Assembly: GCA_034440615.1 (NCBI GenBank) | Contig: JAOTOM010005099.1 | Span: 414,501-478,500, forward strand | Direction of reading: 5' to 3' | DNA length: 64,000 nucleotides | Source of the DNA: Ashinkailepas kermadecensis | Lineage: Eukaryota; Arthropoda; Thecostraca; Neolepadidae | Notes under the pieces: model-generated | The model's input: the letters and a program-made list of their open reading frames with translations, nothing else | Databases searched by the model: none | What the model was told of the DNA's origin: nothing | Shown: in pieces, positions 41,780-53,149 of the stretch | Numbering within the stretch: position 1 is the stretch's first letter | How the letters are laid out: every line of letters starts with the position of its first letter | Made by a program: the position numbers and the translations under genes

Positions 41780-44700
41780 GCTTAGGTTAGGTTAGGCTCG
41801 GTTAGGTTTCTTTTTTAAGGTTGAGAATTTTCAGAAAATAAATGAAGTTAAATTTTAATTTAGTTTAATTTTTGTTCTCAAAATATAGGTTAGGATAGGC
41901 TAGGTTAGGTTTTGTTGCATGCAAAAAAAATGTTTATGCGATGTTACCGAACTCAAAGCCTTTTTGGCATTATTTTGCTCACAACCTGAAAAGTAAGCAC
42001 AAAAAATAAGTGGGTCCAATCAACTTAGTCACCTTCATAAATATGGTATTCTGCATATTTTTCTTTGTTTTAAAGGAAAAAAGAACACCTTATACTGCAA
42101 GGTTACCAAATAATTTGCAATTTTTGGGGGAAACGTTTTTGGAATTTTTTTAAAACGTTTTCCAACTTGAAAAGCCTAAACTAACCTAACTTAACCGAAC
42201 CTAACTCATTTGCTTGCTATATGGAGGCAAATGTGTGTAAAAACTTGTCTTGTTACCACCTTAAAGCACAATAATACCGATTTAGCTAGGTTAGGCTAGT
42301 TTAGTTGTTTACCTTGGAAAAATTGTTCAATCATTTTCAAAAATAAAATAAAATTGGAAGTTTTCCTTCAAAAGCAGCTGACATTAGGTTCGGGTAAGTT
42401 GGGTTCGGTTGTTCAATTTAGAAAATTTTCAGAATATATTTTGCTTAATTTTTGTTTCTATTTTTTTCTCCAAAGCAGGGGCGTCGATTTGTACCGATAG
42501 ACACTAGCGCGCATTAAATGTCACACATCGTGATGGGCGTTCCTCAGAACATCCAAAATCGTAACATGCAAAGAAAAATTCCAGTTACAGAAATTCCAGC
42601 GCCTGAAGTCTAAATTTGAGGTTACAGTGACAAATGTGACGGAGGTAAGACATCTGTGGTGCAATTGCGCGCAGTGTTTAATCCGGAGGCCAATCTCATG
42701 TGACGTCGTACTGATTCGTTTTTTGTACTTCGCACATTCTGATGTATCGCACCTTCTGATGTATCTGCGGATTGGTGTGATTTTAGATAGTGAATAAATA
42801 GCTTGCTGATATTTAATTCCCAAAGGAACAGTAGTTGGAGAAGTTGGCAGGTAAGCTTGAAAAAGTCCAGTCCATGCTTTTTTCTGATTTGTGCTCAGGG
42901 TTTCCATGTTAATATCACATAACTACCACGTTTGTCTTCAAGAAGAGCTGTTTTTAGTTTACTTTTATTAAAATTTTCATTCCACTGCTCTTAGTGCCCT
43001 TTCTGCCCAGGATTGGGGCACCTAGTGTTGCATTTCCGTCCAGGGGTTGGCACACCTTTTGGCAAATTTACAGCGTAAGGTAATTTCTGATTAATTTTTT
43101 CCTATGCAATGTTTAGGAATGTGATAAACACGATTTTGGTAAATTTGTGTTTTAAGGTGTTTTATGAATTCGTGGAATGTATCATTTCAATGCAATGTTT
43201 ATGAATGTGACTCAGATGATGGGACCACTCATTTTCGATACAAATGCCTACATTTCAGGTTGTAAGCAAAATAACATCAACAAAAAGCTTTGAATTAGGT
43301 GACATAGGGTAAATTATTTTTGTTTAAATAAAATAAATGTAACATAACCTAACCTAACCTAGCTTAACCTCCCCTTGGAGAAAAACAAAACCAAAACATC
43401 AAGTTGTAAAAATTTCAAGCCATGTATTTTTTTTACAATAAAAAAATGTAATCCAATTTAACCTCACCTAACATAAGCTGCTTTTAAAGAAAAAAGATCT
43501 ATTTCTTTCAAATTTTGGAACAATTTTTGCAAAAAATGTCGAACTTAAAACACTTAAACTAATCTAACATCACCAAACATAGCCCATTTGGTTGCTTTAT
43601 GGAGGCAAATGTGTAATAACTTGCCTTGTTACCACCTTAAAGCACAATAATTCTGGTTAGATTAGGTTGGGTTAGGTTTTTTCATTTGTAAAATTTCAAT
43701 AAAATAAATTGCTAGATATTTTTCCAATCTTGTTTTTATAGTTGTTTTCTCCAAGGTCAGCTTAGGTTACATTAGGTTATGTTGAATTTTTAATGTATTT
43801 CTTTTAATTGCTATGTTACCTAACTCAAAGCCCATTTTTAATGTTATTTTGCTCGCATCCTGGAAAGTAAGCATTTGCACAGAAACTGAGTAGTGCCATC
43901 AGCTTAGTGACATTCATAAACATTGCATTGGAAATTTAAATATAAAAATATTAATAAAATACATAAAAGCACACATTTAATGTCCTTTCCTCTGCAAATG
44001 CATGCCTTTCAATGGGGAGTAAAAAATAACACCAAAAAAGGGTGTGGAGTAAGGCAATATAGCATACAAATAATGTTCAAGATGTATGATAACCTCACCT
44101 AACATAGTTCAACTTCCCATACAAGAAATTAATTCTTTTTAATTTAAATTTTCGAGGCATTTTCTCAAATATTTTCAACTGTTTGAACCTGAACCGTTTA
44201 TTATTTTTTGTAGAAAAATCATTAACAAAAATTATTTACCAACAAATTATTTTTTTTATAACTTACAACAAAAGCCTAACCTAACCTGACAAACCTCACC
44301 CCTTTGTATGCTTCATGGAGGTAAAATGTGTGTAAAACTTTTCTTGTGGTTACCTTAAACTGTGATAATACCTGGCTTTTTGGGTAATATTTCAGCTCAT
44401 GGTATTCTCTGACTTCTTCTAATTTATTTTTTAATGCAATGTTTGTTAATGTGCTGAACATGATGTAACCGCTCATTTCCTCTGCAGATGCACACTTTTC
44501 ATTTGTGAGGAAAAATAACGTGGAAAAGGGGGTTTGGATTTGAGTAATATAGGATGAAAAATAATGTTCAGATAAAAAAAATGTAACCTAACCTAACCTA
44601 GCCTAGACTTCCATGCAAGAAATGATTATTTGTATGCCAAATTCTCCCCCCCCCCCAATTTCTTTTTTTTCAAACATTTTGAACTTAAAAAGTATAACGT

Positions 44701-44790
44701 AACCTAATCTAGCTTGAACCGTTTTTGAAGATTTTTTTTCATTTACTAACTTACAACAAAAGCCTAGCCTAACGCAATTAGACAAAACCT
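41780..44790. repeat. AT-rich block with scattered TTAGG/CCTAA tracts
   Basis: Short arrays such as TAGGTTAGGTTAGG (41785), AACCTAACCTAACCTAGC (43349) and AACCTAACCTAACCTAGCC (44585) are sprinkled through AT-rich DNA. Segments like GGAGGCAAATGTGTGTAAAAACTTGTCTTGTTACC recur near 42220, 43605, 44318 and 44810 in diverged form, so the block itself is an old repeated unit. No genes. Confidence 0.6.
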
Positions 44791-45644
44791 AGCTCCTTTG
44801 AATGATTCGTGGAGGTAAAAATGGGTGTAAAACATGTCTTGTGGTTACCTTAGACTGCAATAATATCTCTTTTGTGCTACCTGGTGTACGTGATGAACCT
44901 CCATCTGCATGCTGCATGAGAGCATTGCACTTATTGGCTCACAAAGAACAATAACATTTTGAAAGTACAATATTTTCAGGAATGGAATCCTGTGCTGATA
45001 ATATTTTCTGAGTTATAAATTTGCAGATCAGATCTACATCATTTGTGTTAATAAATATGAGAAATTCATAGAAATGCATACACCGGTTTGTAGACAAGAA
45101 GTTATTCTGATGATTTCTGATGTATTGGAAAATGACAAATTTTCATGATGGAAGCAGGCAAAGTTAAAGTACATATATCTCAATAAGTGGTCAGTTCACT
45201 AACAAGACAGTAAATTCACTCAAATAGCACTCAAAATACCAGGCGGCCCACTCTTTTTGCAAGTTTAAAATCGATGACAGTGCTTTCTTGAATCATGTTT
45301 AAAGCACATGAAGGAAATGTATTGTTGACACTTGTTAGGAACTGATGTGTGTAACGTTAATTAACATTTCTAATGTCCTGATGTTTGTACATAAAATATA
45401 GCTCACTATTGTAAATAGCATGGGAAGTATGATGCCATATATCATGGCTAATTTATGGTCAAACTGTTATGCAGCAGATTCCCTGCATTGTTACTTAGTT
45501 ATTTGGGCTTTAGGGCACAGACCATGTTGATCACATAGCTCCCTGCATTGGTGTTAACTGATACATCAGTATGTTTGCAAATTCACTGATGAGTGAATCC
45601 ATACCATTCTCACTGGGGTATAAAAGCTACATTATAACATTGTT

Positions 45645-45838
45645 TATACCGGGCGGCTGTGTCGGTGCATTGACGGCACGTTAAACTTTCGGTCAAAATT
45701 CTGCCGTTTAACTTGAATTAATGGATCGGGTGGTGGGGCCAGGGTTCACGCAACAAGCTCTGCTTAACAATCCGACCCTGGTTCATAAAGCCAGCCCAAC
45801 AAGAACTCGGATGAAACTTAGTTAAAAAAAAAAAAAAA
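45645..45838 (+). mobile_element. Poly(A)-tailed SINE-like element
   Basis: It carries CGGTGCATTGACGGCACGTT, shared with the element near 20987, and ends in a run of about 15 A. No target duplication was identified. Confidence 0.55.
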
Positions 45839-46289
45839 ATGCATATAACAGAAACCCATCTCGATTGTCCTGCTTACTCAGGACACCATAGAAGTCAATG
45901 AAGCCAATGAAAACCATAGAAGTCAATGAAAATGTTACTTCATCCCCTGTATTGTTAATGGAAACAAGTCTCTTGAACCATATGTTATGTCCTTCACAGT
46001 GTTGCTCCATCCACCTCCAACTCCAACCCTGACCAAACTTCAGGAGCTCATCCTTCTCCAAAGCAGTGTGTTGAAGAAGGTATGTATTGTAGCATAACTA
46101 CTCTGACCGGAATTCCATGGTATCCATGTTGCCTTACAATCCATCCTTGCTGATCCATGTAGCAGATGTTTGACTTTCCTCAAACTGTCTGGATAACTGG
46201 GGAGTTGAAATCACATGTGTGATGAAACAGATGAACTATTCCTGGATTCTTATGTTGCATCATTGCATGGCACAGTGACATACCGAATG

Positions 46290-47130
46290 GGGAGGGGGAA
46301 TTGTGGGAAGTTCCCTCACCCCCCCCCGTCCTGATAGGTTGTGGGGCCCCCAAGAGTCCGCCTAGCTTAGGAAAAAAATGCGCTATGCTCCCTAAGAATT
46401 TCACTCGGTCGACCAAACATCGCACCGGGGCTCAGAAAAATCACATTCGGGGCCCCCAAACGTAGCGCAGGGGCCCCGATAATGACGCTGGGGCCTCAAA
46501 AGTTTGCACCTGGGCCCCTGAAAATCACGATGGGGCCGCAAACAAGTCGTGCCGGAATTCAAGAAAATCACGACGGGGGCCACAAACGGTCGGGCCGGGG
46601 CCTCCTGAAAATCACGCCGAGACTGGGGTATTAAGAATTATCACCCGGGCCCCCGAAAATCACGCCAGAGGCCTGATAGGTCCCACCGGGGCTCTAAAAG
46701 TCTCGTTGAGATCACCCAACAAATGAAGCCGGGTGAATGAAAAACAGTCCGGACACGGAAAATCAATCTGGGATCTCAACAATAGCTCCAAAAGCCCACA
46801 CAACTTGTTGGGCCCCCACAAACGTGTCGTAGCCACCGCAAGGGATCCCAACAAGTGACGACGGGGCCCCAAAAATCGCACTTAGACAAAAACAAATTCG
46901 CGCCGCTTCTCTTGAAAATCTCACTGGGGCCAAAACGTCGTGCCGGAGCCCCACAAGTTGCAGCTGGCTTCCCAAGTACCAATATATACCCGGAATGTCA
47001 CCTTGCGGACGGAAAAATTGCGTCAAGGATCCACAAAATAAGAAGTCGTCGGACGCCGGAAAAGAAACCTGTTTGGGCACCGGAAAAAACGCACCGAGAG
47101 CCAGAAAAATCGTACCGGGTTCCAAAAATA
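46290..47130. repeat. Degenerate GGGGCC-type array inside the 8.4-kb element
   Basis: Units of about 20-25 bp follow the pattern GGGGCCCC-n-AAAATCACG with heavy divergence. A hAT-like terminus CAGTGGCGTAC lies at 47305. An open frame here is rich in Lys/Arg but has no family resemblance. Confidence 0.6.
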
Positions 47131-47583
47131 GCCTGCAGGGGGCTTATAAAAATAGACTTCACCACAAAAACCACAAGGAGACTCCATCGAATCGACCAGA
47201 GCACCGGAAAATTAAGAATGGGTCCCGAAAGAAAATTATCCGAAGGGCCTTTCTACTCTCGATCGTGCAATCTGCGGAAAAAAACACGTTGAGCAGCCGC
47301 AGTGGCGTACTAAATGGAAAAATTCCCCTCCCTAACGTTAGGCACCAAGGAAATACTTTCACCCATCGTCATTACCGTTCAGGTCTGCTGTGCTCTGATG
47401 CTTCATCAATGCCGGTGTGTTTTAGCCTGCATCTGATCGCTGAAGTATTTTTATTTAAGCCGGTGTGTGTTTGTTGGTGTGTGGAGTGAAGAGGAGGGTA
47501 ACAGTGACGGTGACGGTGACGATAGATCCGAGCCTACTATATGGCACTGCAGTCGCATGCTATTACTCAGAGTTGTTATGTTG

Positions 47584-47693
47584 GTGAGTTCGAGTCTCAC
47601 CTGTCGCTACTCTTCGCCCGCGACCAATCGGCGTGAGAGATTGGCGACGCTATATGACACAACGGTCGACGTGTCGTAGAACCAATGACCAAC
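47584..47693 (+). mobile_element. tRNA-derived SINE, copy 3, 5'-truncated, with 16-bp target duplication
   Basis: It starts at the box B region (GAGTTCGAGTCTCACC) and continues with the same body as the copies at 4139 and 11160. Perfect 16-bp direct repeats CAGAGTTGTTATGTTG lie at 47568-47583 and 47694-47709. The 5' truncation with an intact duplication is typical of LINE-driven insertion. Confidence 0.93.
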
Positions 47694-48580
47694 CAGAGTT
47701 GTTATGTTGAAATGTACTGAGCACTGCTCTTTTAATTATGTGACTTCATCAGTTATTGGGCGACTTTCCCCGTCGGTGAGGATGCTGAATAAACATAAAC
47801 ATACACATCGCCGAATAAGAAATCAGAATTTCTGAGATCTGAAAATATAGTGGGCTAAATCCGATGAGTTTTTTTTTTTTTTTTTTGGGGGGGTGTCTTG
47901 TGTTTTGGCACTTCGGCCCCCCCAATGTTTTTCAAAAATCGACACCCCTGGCTGTAACCAACCGCAAAACAGGGGGAGACGATGCTCAACCGAGAGGGAA
48001 GAGAGCCTGGTTCATCCCATAGGCGAAAAGAACATCTGTGCTCCCCACAGTCTCTAAGGACACATACATAGCCAGAAATAACGACAAATTTGGTACTTTG
48101 TATAACAAGGCATACTATGTACAGTGTGCGACCATCTGGACAAACATTTGAAGGGCGATTTGACCAATTTGTGATACAGCGCCAAATGCGTCATTTTTGT
48201 CGCGTAATTGACGCCGCTATCAGCTGATTTCTCCACCGGTCGTTCCCGTGGGAAAGTCTCAACTAGCCTCAACTAGCCTCCACTGAGTTCCTTCTGGTGG
48301 AGCCACGGGAACAGACCCAAGAGCTGAGCGATCAGTTTTGGAACACACTTTATGCTTGGGCGTTGATGTATCGCACACACATTCGCACAAATATGCACTA
48401 AAGTTTGCTTACGAGGTTGTTTTCGGGCTAACCGACATCATCGATCAGGTACCACGCGATCCACGCGTGTGTTAAGCGGGATCGAGTTAATAAGGCTAGA
48501 TAGATAGGTAGATAGGTATTGGTAGGTGTGTAGGCTGTTGGTGGATAGTTTCTTTGTAATTTAGGATGTGATATTGGTTG

Positions 48581-48945
48581 GGTCACAGGTACTCCGTTTC
48601 AAAAGTGCTAAATGGTAGTTCTAAGTTCTGCTGTCAGATGGCACGTAAACGCCAAACGGCACCAGAGCTTACCTGCACGCTTACAGACGGCAGGCATGTT
48701 TGGTGGGCGTATTGCTCCAAAAAAGGCTGAATACGTAACGAAACCTAACCTAAAATAACCTAACCTAACAAAACATAACCAAGCACAACCTAACCTTTTT
48801 GGAGCAATACAGCCACCACATGCTCCTGCCATCTGCTGGCACGCAGGTAAGCTCTGATGCGCGTTTGGTGGGCGTTTACGAGATCATCTCGCGGCATAAT
48901 TCAGAACTATTTTTAGCACTGAAACGGGGTACTTTTGAGCTGGGG
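48581..48945. mobile_element. Foldback element with arms of about 150 bp
   Basis: From GGGTCACAGGTACTCCG the left arm (to about 48730) reads as an imperfect complement of the right arm (about 48786-48945). Shared strings include GTTTCA--GTGCTAAA, GTAAACGCC, CAGAGCTTACCTGC and GTATTGCTCCAAAAA. The loop holds AACCTAACCTAA-type repeats. No transposase. Confidence 0.82.
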
Positions 48946-50343
48946 TACTTGTGAACTCATCCTGTCTGGTATTTCATAAGTTATCTGGCAACTTTTAGCA
49001 CTTATGAAACAAAATCTGACATATTTTAGCACTTATAAAACGGGATATTTGTGAGCCGAGGAGCCTATGAATGCCCTACCATCAGCTTAGTCTTCAGGAA
49101 AAATGTATCTCGGTGAATAGTCTTCACTTCGCCCTTTTCGTAACTATAAAACTAGAGAATGCATTATACGGTCCGAACGCCCTCAGGGAAAGGCCATTGA
49201 CCTTTATAATAACTAGACGGCCGACTCGCCGTCCGCCGCCCGCCGCACGTTCTTTCTATCAGCACCTCTTCCAAGGGCGTAGCCAAGAGGGCAGGCGCGG
49301 ATCCAGGACTTTTCATGGAAGGGGCATGTCTGGAGCCACTGGATGAGCCCCCAGGGGTGCATTCAGCTGAAAATTTCGAGAGGGGCGCACTCGAGAGTCT
49401 TGGAAGGGAGACTTCGGCTGAAAATTCAAGGAATTGCACTCAATGATTCTAAGTGGCACATTTTCATCTGGAGGGGTGCCTTTGGCTGAAAAATTAGAAA
49501 GGGATGCACTTGAGCCTCACTGTAGGACCACTTTTCCTGGAAAGATGGGCGCCACCTTGCCATGAGCGGACATATGTCTCCTGTACCCTCGGTACAGTGA
49601 TGAATTATTCGTGAAATAGGGTGGAATATATCACTTTCTGAACACTGAATTGGCATCCCTCCCAACGGAGTATGGACATCGTGTTTCGTGATGAGTCGTT
49701 ATGAAGTCTTCATATCTAATTTCTAACAGTCTCTTGCTGATAAGTCTCGTGCTAATACTCACCATTGCAGATTGTGATGCGCAAACATCTGTCAGCACAA
49801 TTCCAGGTAAAATGATTGTCTATGTTGTGGTTTGTTATACAATATCAGATGATAAGGATATGTATTTTGTACCGTTATCGCTAAAATAGTCATCTCTAAA
49901 TTAGGTATATAAAACAAAGGGAAAAGTTGCACGTATGAACATGCTGTCGGATCAAAATTGTGCTTGAATAACTTATGAGTTATGTAAAGCGGCATCGTTT
50001 CCATGACCAAATTCGACAGCTTACTGTACCCGTTTCGACATCTCACATCTAACGAAAAACCATTATTTTAGCACTGCCCCGGTATCTGTCTCTGCAAGGG
50101 GATGAACGGCAAGGACGCGGCAGGTCGGAGTACAGGCTTAATGGGGAATAGATGATGTGGTTTTTGTTTGATATATGCATATACATCAAGCAAAAGCTTT
50201 TCCTTCATATATGACTATATCATTTGAAAATGATAGTCATTTTCACCACCTAGAATGTCCCGGCATCACCGCTTTACATCCACAACACACTGCGCAGCGC
50301 CTACCAGCGCCGCCGTCGGGAACTTTTTGAAAAGTCGAGTTGG
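48946..50343. other. No gene; transposon debris
   Basis: CAAGGGCGTAGCCAAGAGGG and GGCGCGGATCCAGG at 49270-49310 look like nested hAT-type termini. 49330-49540 carries the GGTGCCTTTGGCTGAAAAAT repeat seen at 6770. The rest is AT-rich without features. Confidence 0.5.
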
Positions 50344-50351
50344 CTGTCTGG

Positions 50352-50430
<79 letters not shown>
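50344..50430. repeat. (AT)n microsatellite
   Basis: A pure TA run of about 75 bp that borders the hAT transposase remnant. Confidence 0.96.
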
Positions 50431-50433
<3 letters not shown>

Positions 50434-50438
50434 TGTAA

Positions 50439-51866
50439 GACCCACACACAAGACAGCACGCCATCCTGGCCTGCTCTCGGCTCAGAGGGCATCACACCTT
50501 TGATGTTCTCGCCGAGGCCATGGTGGACATCCATTGCAAGTTCCACCTGCAGGACAAGGTGACCAGGACCACGACGGACAATGTCAGCAACTTCGTCAAG
50601 GCGTTTGTGCAGTTTGGCACAGAAGCTGAACTCTTGCCAGATATTCCTGAGCCTGCTGCCGATCCGGACATGGAGGGCGTCGAGGATGTGGACCTGGACA
50701 TGGATCCCGAGGCTGGGGATGTAGACGAAGTTGAGTACATCTCTGTTGATGCCGCCCTTGACGAATCCAGTGGCCTGGGCCTCAACCTGCCAGTGCACAT
50801 GAGGTGCGCATCCCATACCTTCAACTTGGTAGCCAGCGTGGATACCCACAAGGCTTTTGACAGCGCTTCGTTCAAGTCGGCCTACAGGAAGGCCATGTCT
50901 AAGGCACAAGCGCTGTGGAACCTGCAGAGCCGCAGCACGGTGGCGGCAGACAGCATTCTGGACGAGTTGAAGAGGAGGCTAGTGGTCCCCAACAGTACCA
51001 GATGGAACTCTACCTATGACTCTGTTGTTGTCCTCAACAACCTGCTGGAGAAGAAGAGGGGAGCTGTCCACAGGGTGATGACGCAGCTGAAGCTGCAGAC
51101 CGTCACTGATTCTGAGGTCGGCTTCCTGACGGAGTATGTACAGGTGATGTCCAATGTTGCCAAGGCCTTGGATAAGATCCAGGGGGAGGACCAGGCCTAT
51201 CTCGGGAGCCTTCTGCCAACTGTAGCGGCTACCGTCATGAAGTTGAAGGAGGCCAAGTCCAAAGGCCTCCTGTACTGCAGTCCTCTGGTAGACGAGATAC
51301 TGGCAGGCATCACAAAAAGGCTTGGGCTCCTCCCAGAAGACCAGGAGTGCCAGCTGGCCACTGCCTTCCACCCCAAGTTTCGCCTGCTCTGGCTGGAGCA
51401 GCATAGTAACGGTCAGCTCAGCAGGGTAAAGAATGCCATGGAGACCGTCGTGGAGACAGCCCTGATGGAAACCAGTGAGGAGAGCAGAAGCACCACCAGC
51501 AATGAGGATGACGAGGAAGATGACTTCTTCAACAGCATCACAGCAGTCCCGGGAGAGCAGGAGCGACATGTCACGGAGGTCCAAGGCACAGAACTTGGTG
51601 AAGACCTGGCTGGAGGCCGGCTCGAAGTAGGTCCTGACTGAAGTCGCCCCAAGTTGAACTTGGGTGAGCAGGTCTTGATCGACCTGTTCAACAAGTATAA
51701 CACCGCCATCCCATCCAGTGCTGCAGTTGAGCGCCTACTCTCTATAGGCAATGATATATTGAGGGCCAAGAGAGCCACCCTGTCAGATGGTAACTTTGAG
51801 AGGCTGATGTTTATGAAGGGCAACCAGCATCACATCGAGACGATGGAGAAGGCCCAGCCAGAATGA
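50439..51866 (+). pseudogene. hAT transposase, 5'-truncated, one internal stop
   Basis: Coding begins right after the AT run with RQHAILACSRLRGHHTFDVL. TTDNVSNFVKAF (a catalytic Asp region), an acidic insert, MRCASHTFNLVA and VPNSTRWNSTYDSV follow, then a helical part. A TGA at 51639-51641 interrupts the frame, and the same frame resumes with the C-terminal dimerisation motif FNKYNTAIPSSAAVERLLS, then NDILRAKRATLSD and LMFMKGN. The N-terminal BED finger and first catalytic part are missing. One stop can be a recent mutation. AATAAA lies at 51922. Confidence 0.9.
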
Positions 51867-52171
51867 ATGTGTGTGTTTTTATTATTATTAAGGTATTACA
51901 TTTTAATACTTTTTTTTAGAGTAAATAAAGTCAGTGTATGTTGAAAGAATGTGATTGTAAGCCAATGTATAATTTAATTTCAATAAATCATTTGTTAATT
52001 TAATTACTTGTGTTTTTAAGGGTTTTAGAGCCAAAGAACCAAGCAGAAGCTAAATTCATTTAATACAAGTTAGCGGTTAGCGGTTAGCGTCAGCTTCCGC
52101 AATTTTTTTTTGCGGTTTAGTGGATTAGCGGTTAGCGAAGCTAACTTTTCGGTTAGCTGTGCCCACCACTG
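50439..52171 (+). mobile_element. hAT element remnant with preserved right terminus
   Basis: The right end read inward on the minus strand is CAGTGGTGGGCACAGCTAAC, a classical hAT terminus, followed by repeated GCTAACCGCTAACC. No matching left end was found upstream of the microsatellite, so the element is truncated there. Confidence 0.82.
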
Positions 52172-53149
52172 ACCGGATGCCACATAAGCCGGATTAACAT
52201 AACCCTTTCATTAACGTAGCAAATCTCTAGCTGATGGCACTCTGCCTCTGCTAAAGGAAAAAAAGAAAAAAGAAAAAGGCTGTTCGACAGATACAGCGCG
52301 CCTGGTACAGTACGACCGAATATGGAAAAGAAAACAAACACCAAACATTTCATGACAAGCATGAAAAAGAAAACAGACCTTGAAAACAAAACGTAAACAA
52401 CACGGAGGCTGTCCCCGAATACAGGTAGACTGCCGAATACTTGTATGTTGCCTATGCTTGTTTCATGGATACCATGGGGAGGGATCCTATCTTTTAAGTC
52501 AACAGCGGTTGATACAATTGATATCGTCATACTCACGATATAGAGGAAATGTGCTACGATATTAACGGTATTTTATTAGTTAATGCTGCAACCATTCACA
52601 TACCTTAATGGGATCGTCCAGGCTGTGACTCGTCCGTTTGTACCACGATGGTGTCGGACTGACCAGCGCAGCACTCAAACTGTGGCTTATAAAGCTTTGA
52701 TGCTTCAAAAAAGAAATTATTAATCTCGCGGCCATGTACCTAATTCCTTAAAAATATATCCTGGCAGACCTTGGAACAATTGGAGCAAATAACCTTGCTG
52801 GGAATGACACCAAGTTGTCTGAAAATTCTGAACTTGCATGGTTGTCCTCAAAAGAAAGCTTAATAATTATGTGAGATGGAGCACAACCTCTACACCAGAG
52901 TGGGAAACTTACTTTCCGAGTTGGGAGTCAGAGTGCGTACCGATTTCAGTATTTTTGTCATAAAAGGTGTTTTTTAAACTTCTCCGATTCTTCTGATTAC
53001 CTATTTCTCCCGGAGTACATTTTCAGACTTTTTTATGCATGGAATCTGTTTACCAGTAACCGACCGGAAAAACCTAAATCAGTACCTACATAATATGCAT
53101 AAGTAATATCATTCTCATTTTTGGTCAAATGAAATGTCAAAAATGTAGG
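52172..53149. other. No gene recognised
   Basis: AT-rich sequence with no open frame of interest. Confidence 0.4.

Larger units (their letters stand above)
39524..47950. mobile_element. 8.4-kb hAT-type non-coding element with 8-bp target duplication
   Basis: The left end CAGGGGCGTCGATTT and right end (complement) CAGGGGTGTCGATTT differ at one position. Identical octamers GCTGTAAC at 39516-39523 and 47951-47958 are the size expected for hAT. Both ends continue into a G/C-rich block with CCATTGGGG-type sequence. No transposase frame longer than about 130 codons exists inside, so it is non-autonomous or a mosaic. It hosts further elements listed separately. Confidence 0.82.
38942..48318. mobile_element. 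Outer inverted-repeat element, split by the 39524-47950 insertion
   Basis: Termini start GGGTCTGTTCCCGTCGCTCC (38942) and GGGTCTGTTCCCGTGGCTCC (complement, ending at 48318), matching at 21 of 22 positions. GGTCGTTCCCGT strings recur just inside both ends. Without the inner insertion the element would be about 0.94 kb. No coding frame or target duplication was found, so the superfamily is open. Confidence 0.75.

Noticed and set aside
46995..47489. Basic Lys/Arg-rich open frame of 164 codons
   Set aside because: It lies in the degenerate GGGGCC-type array of a mobile element and has no family resemblance.
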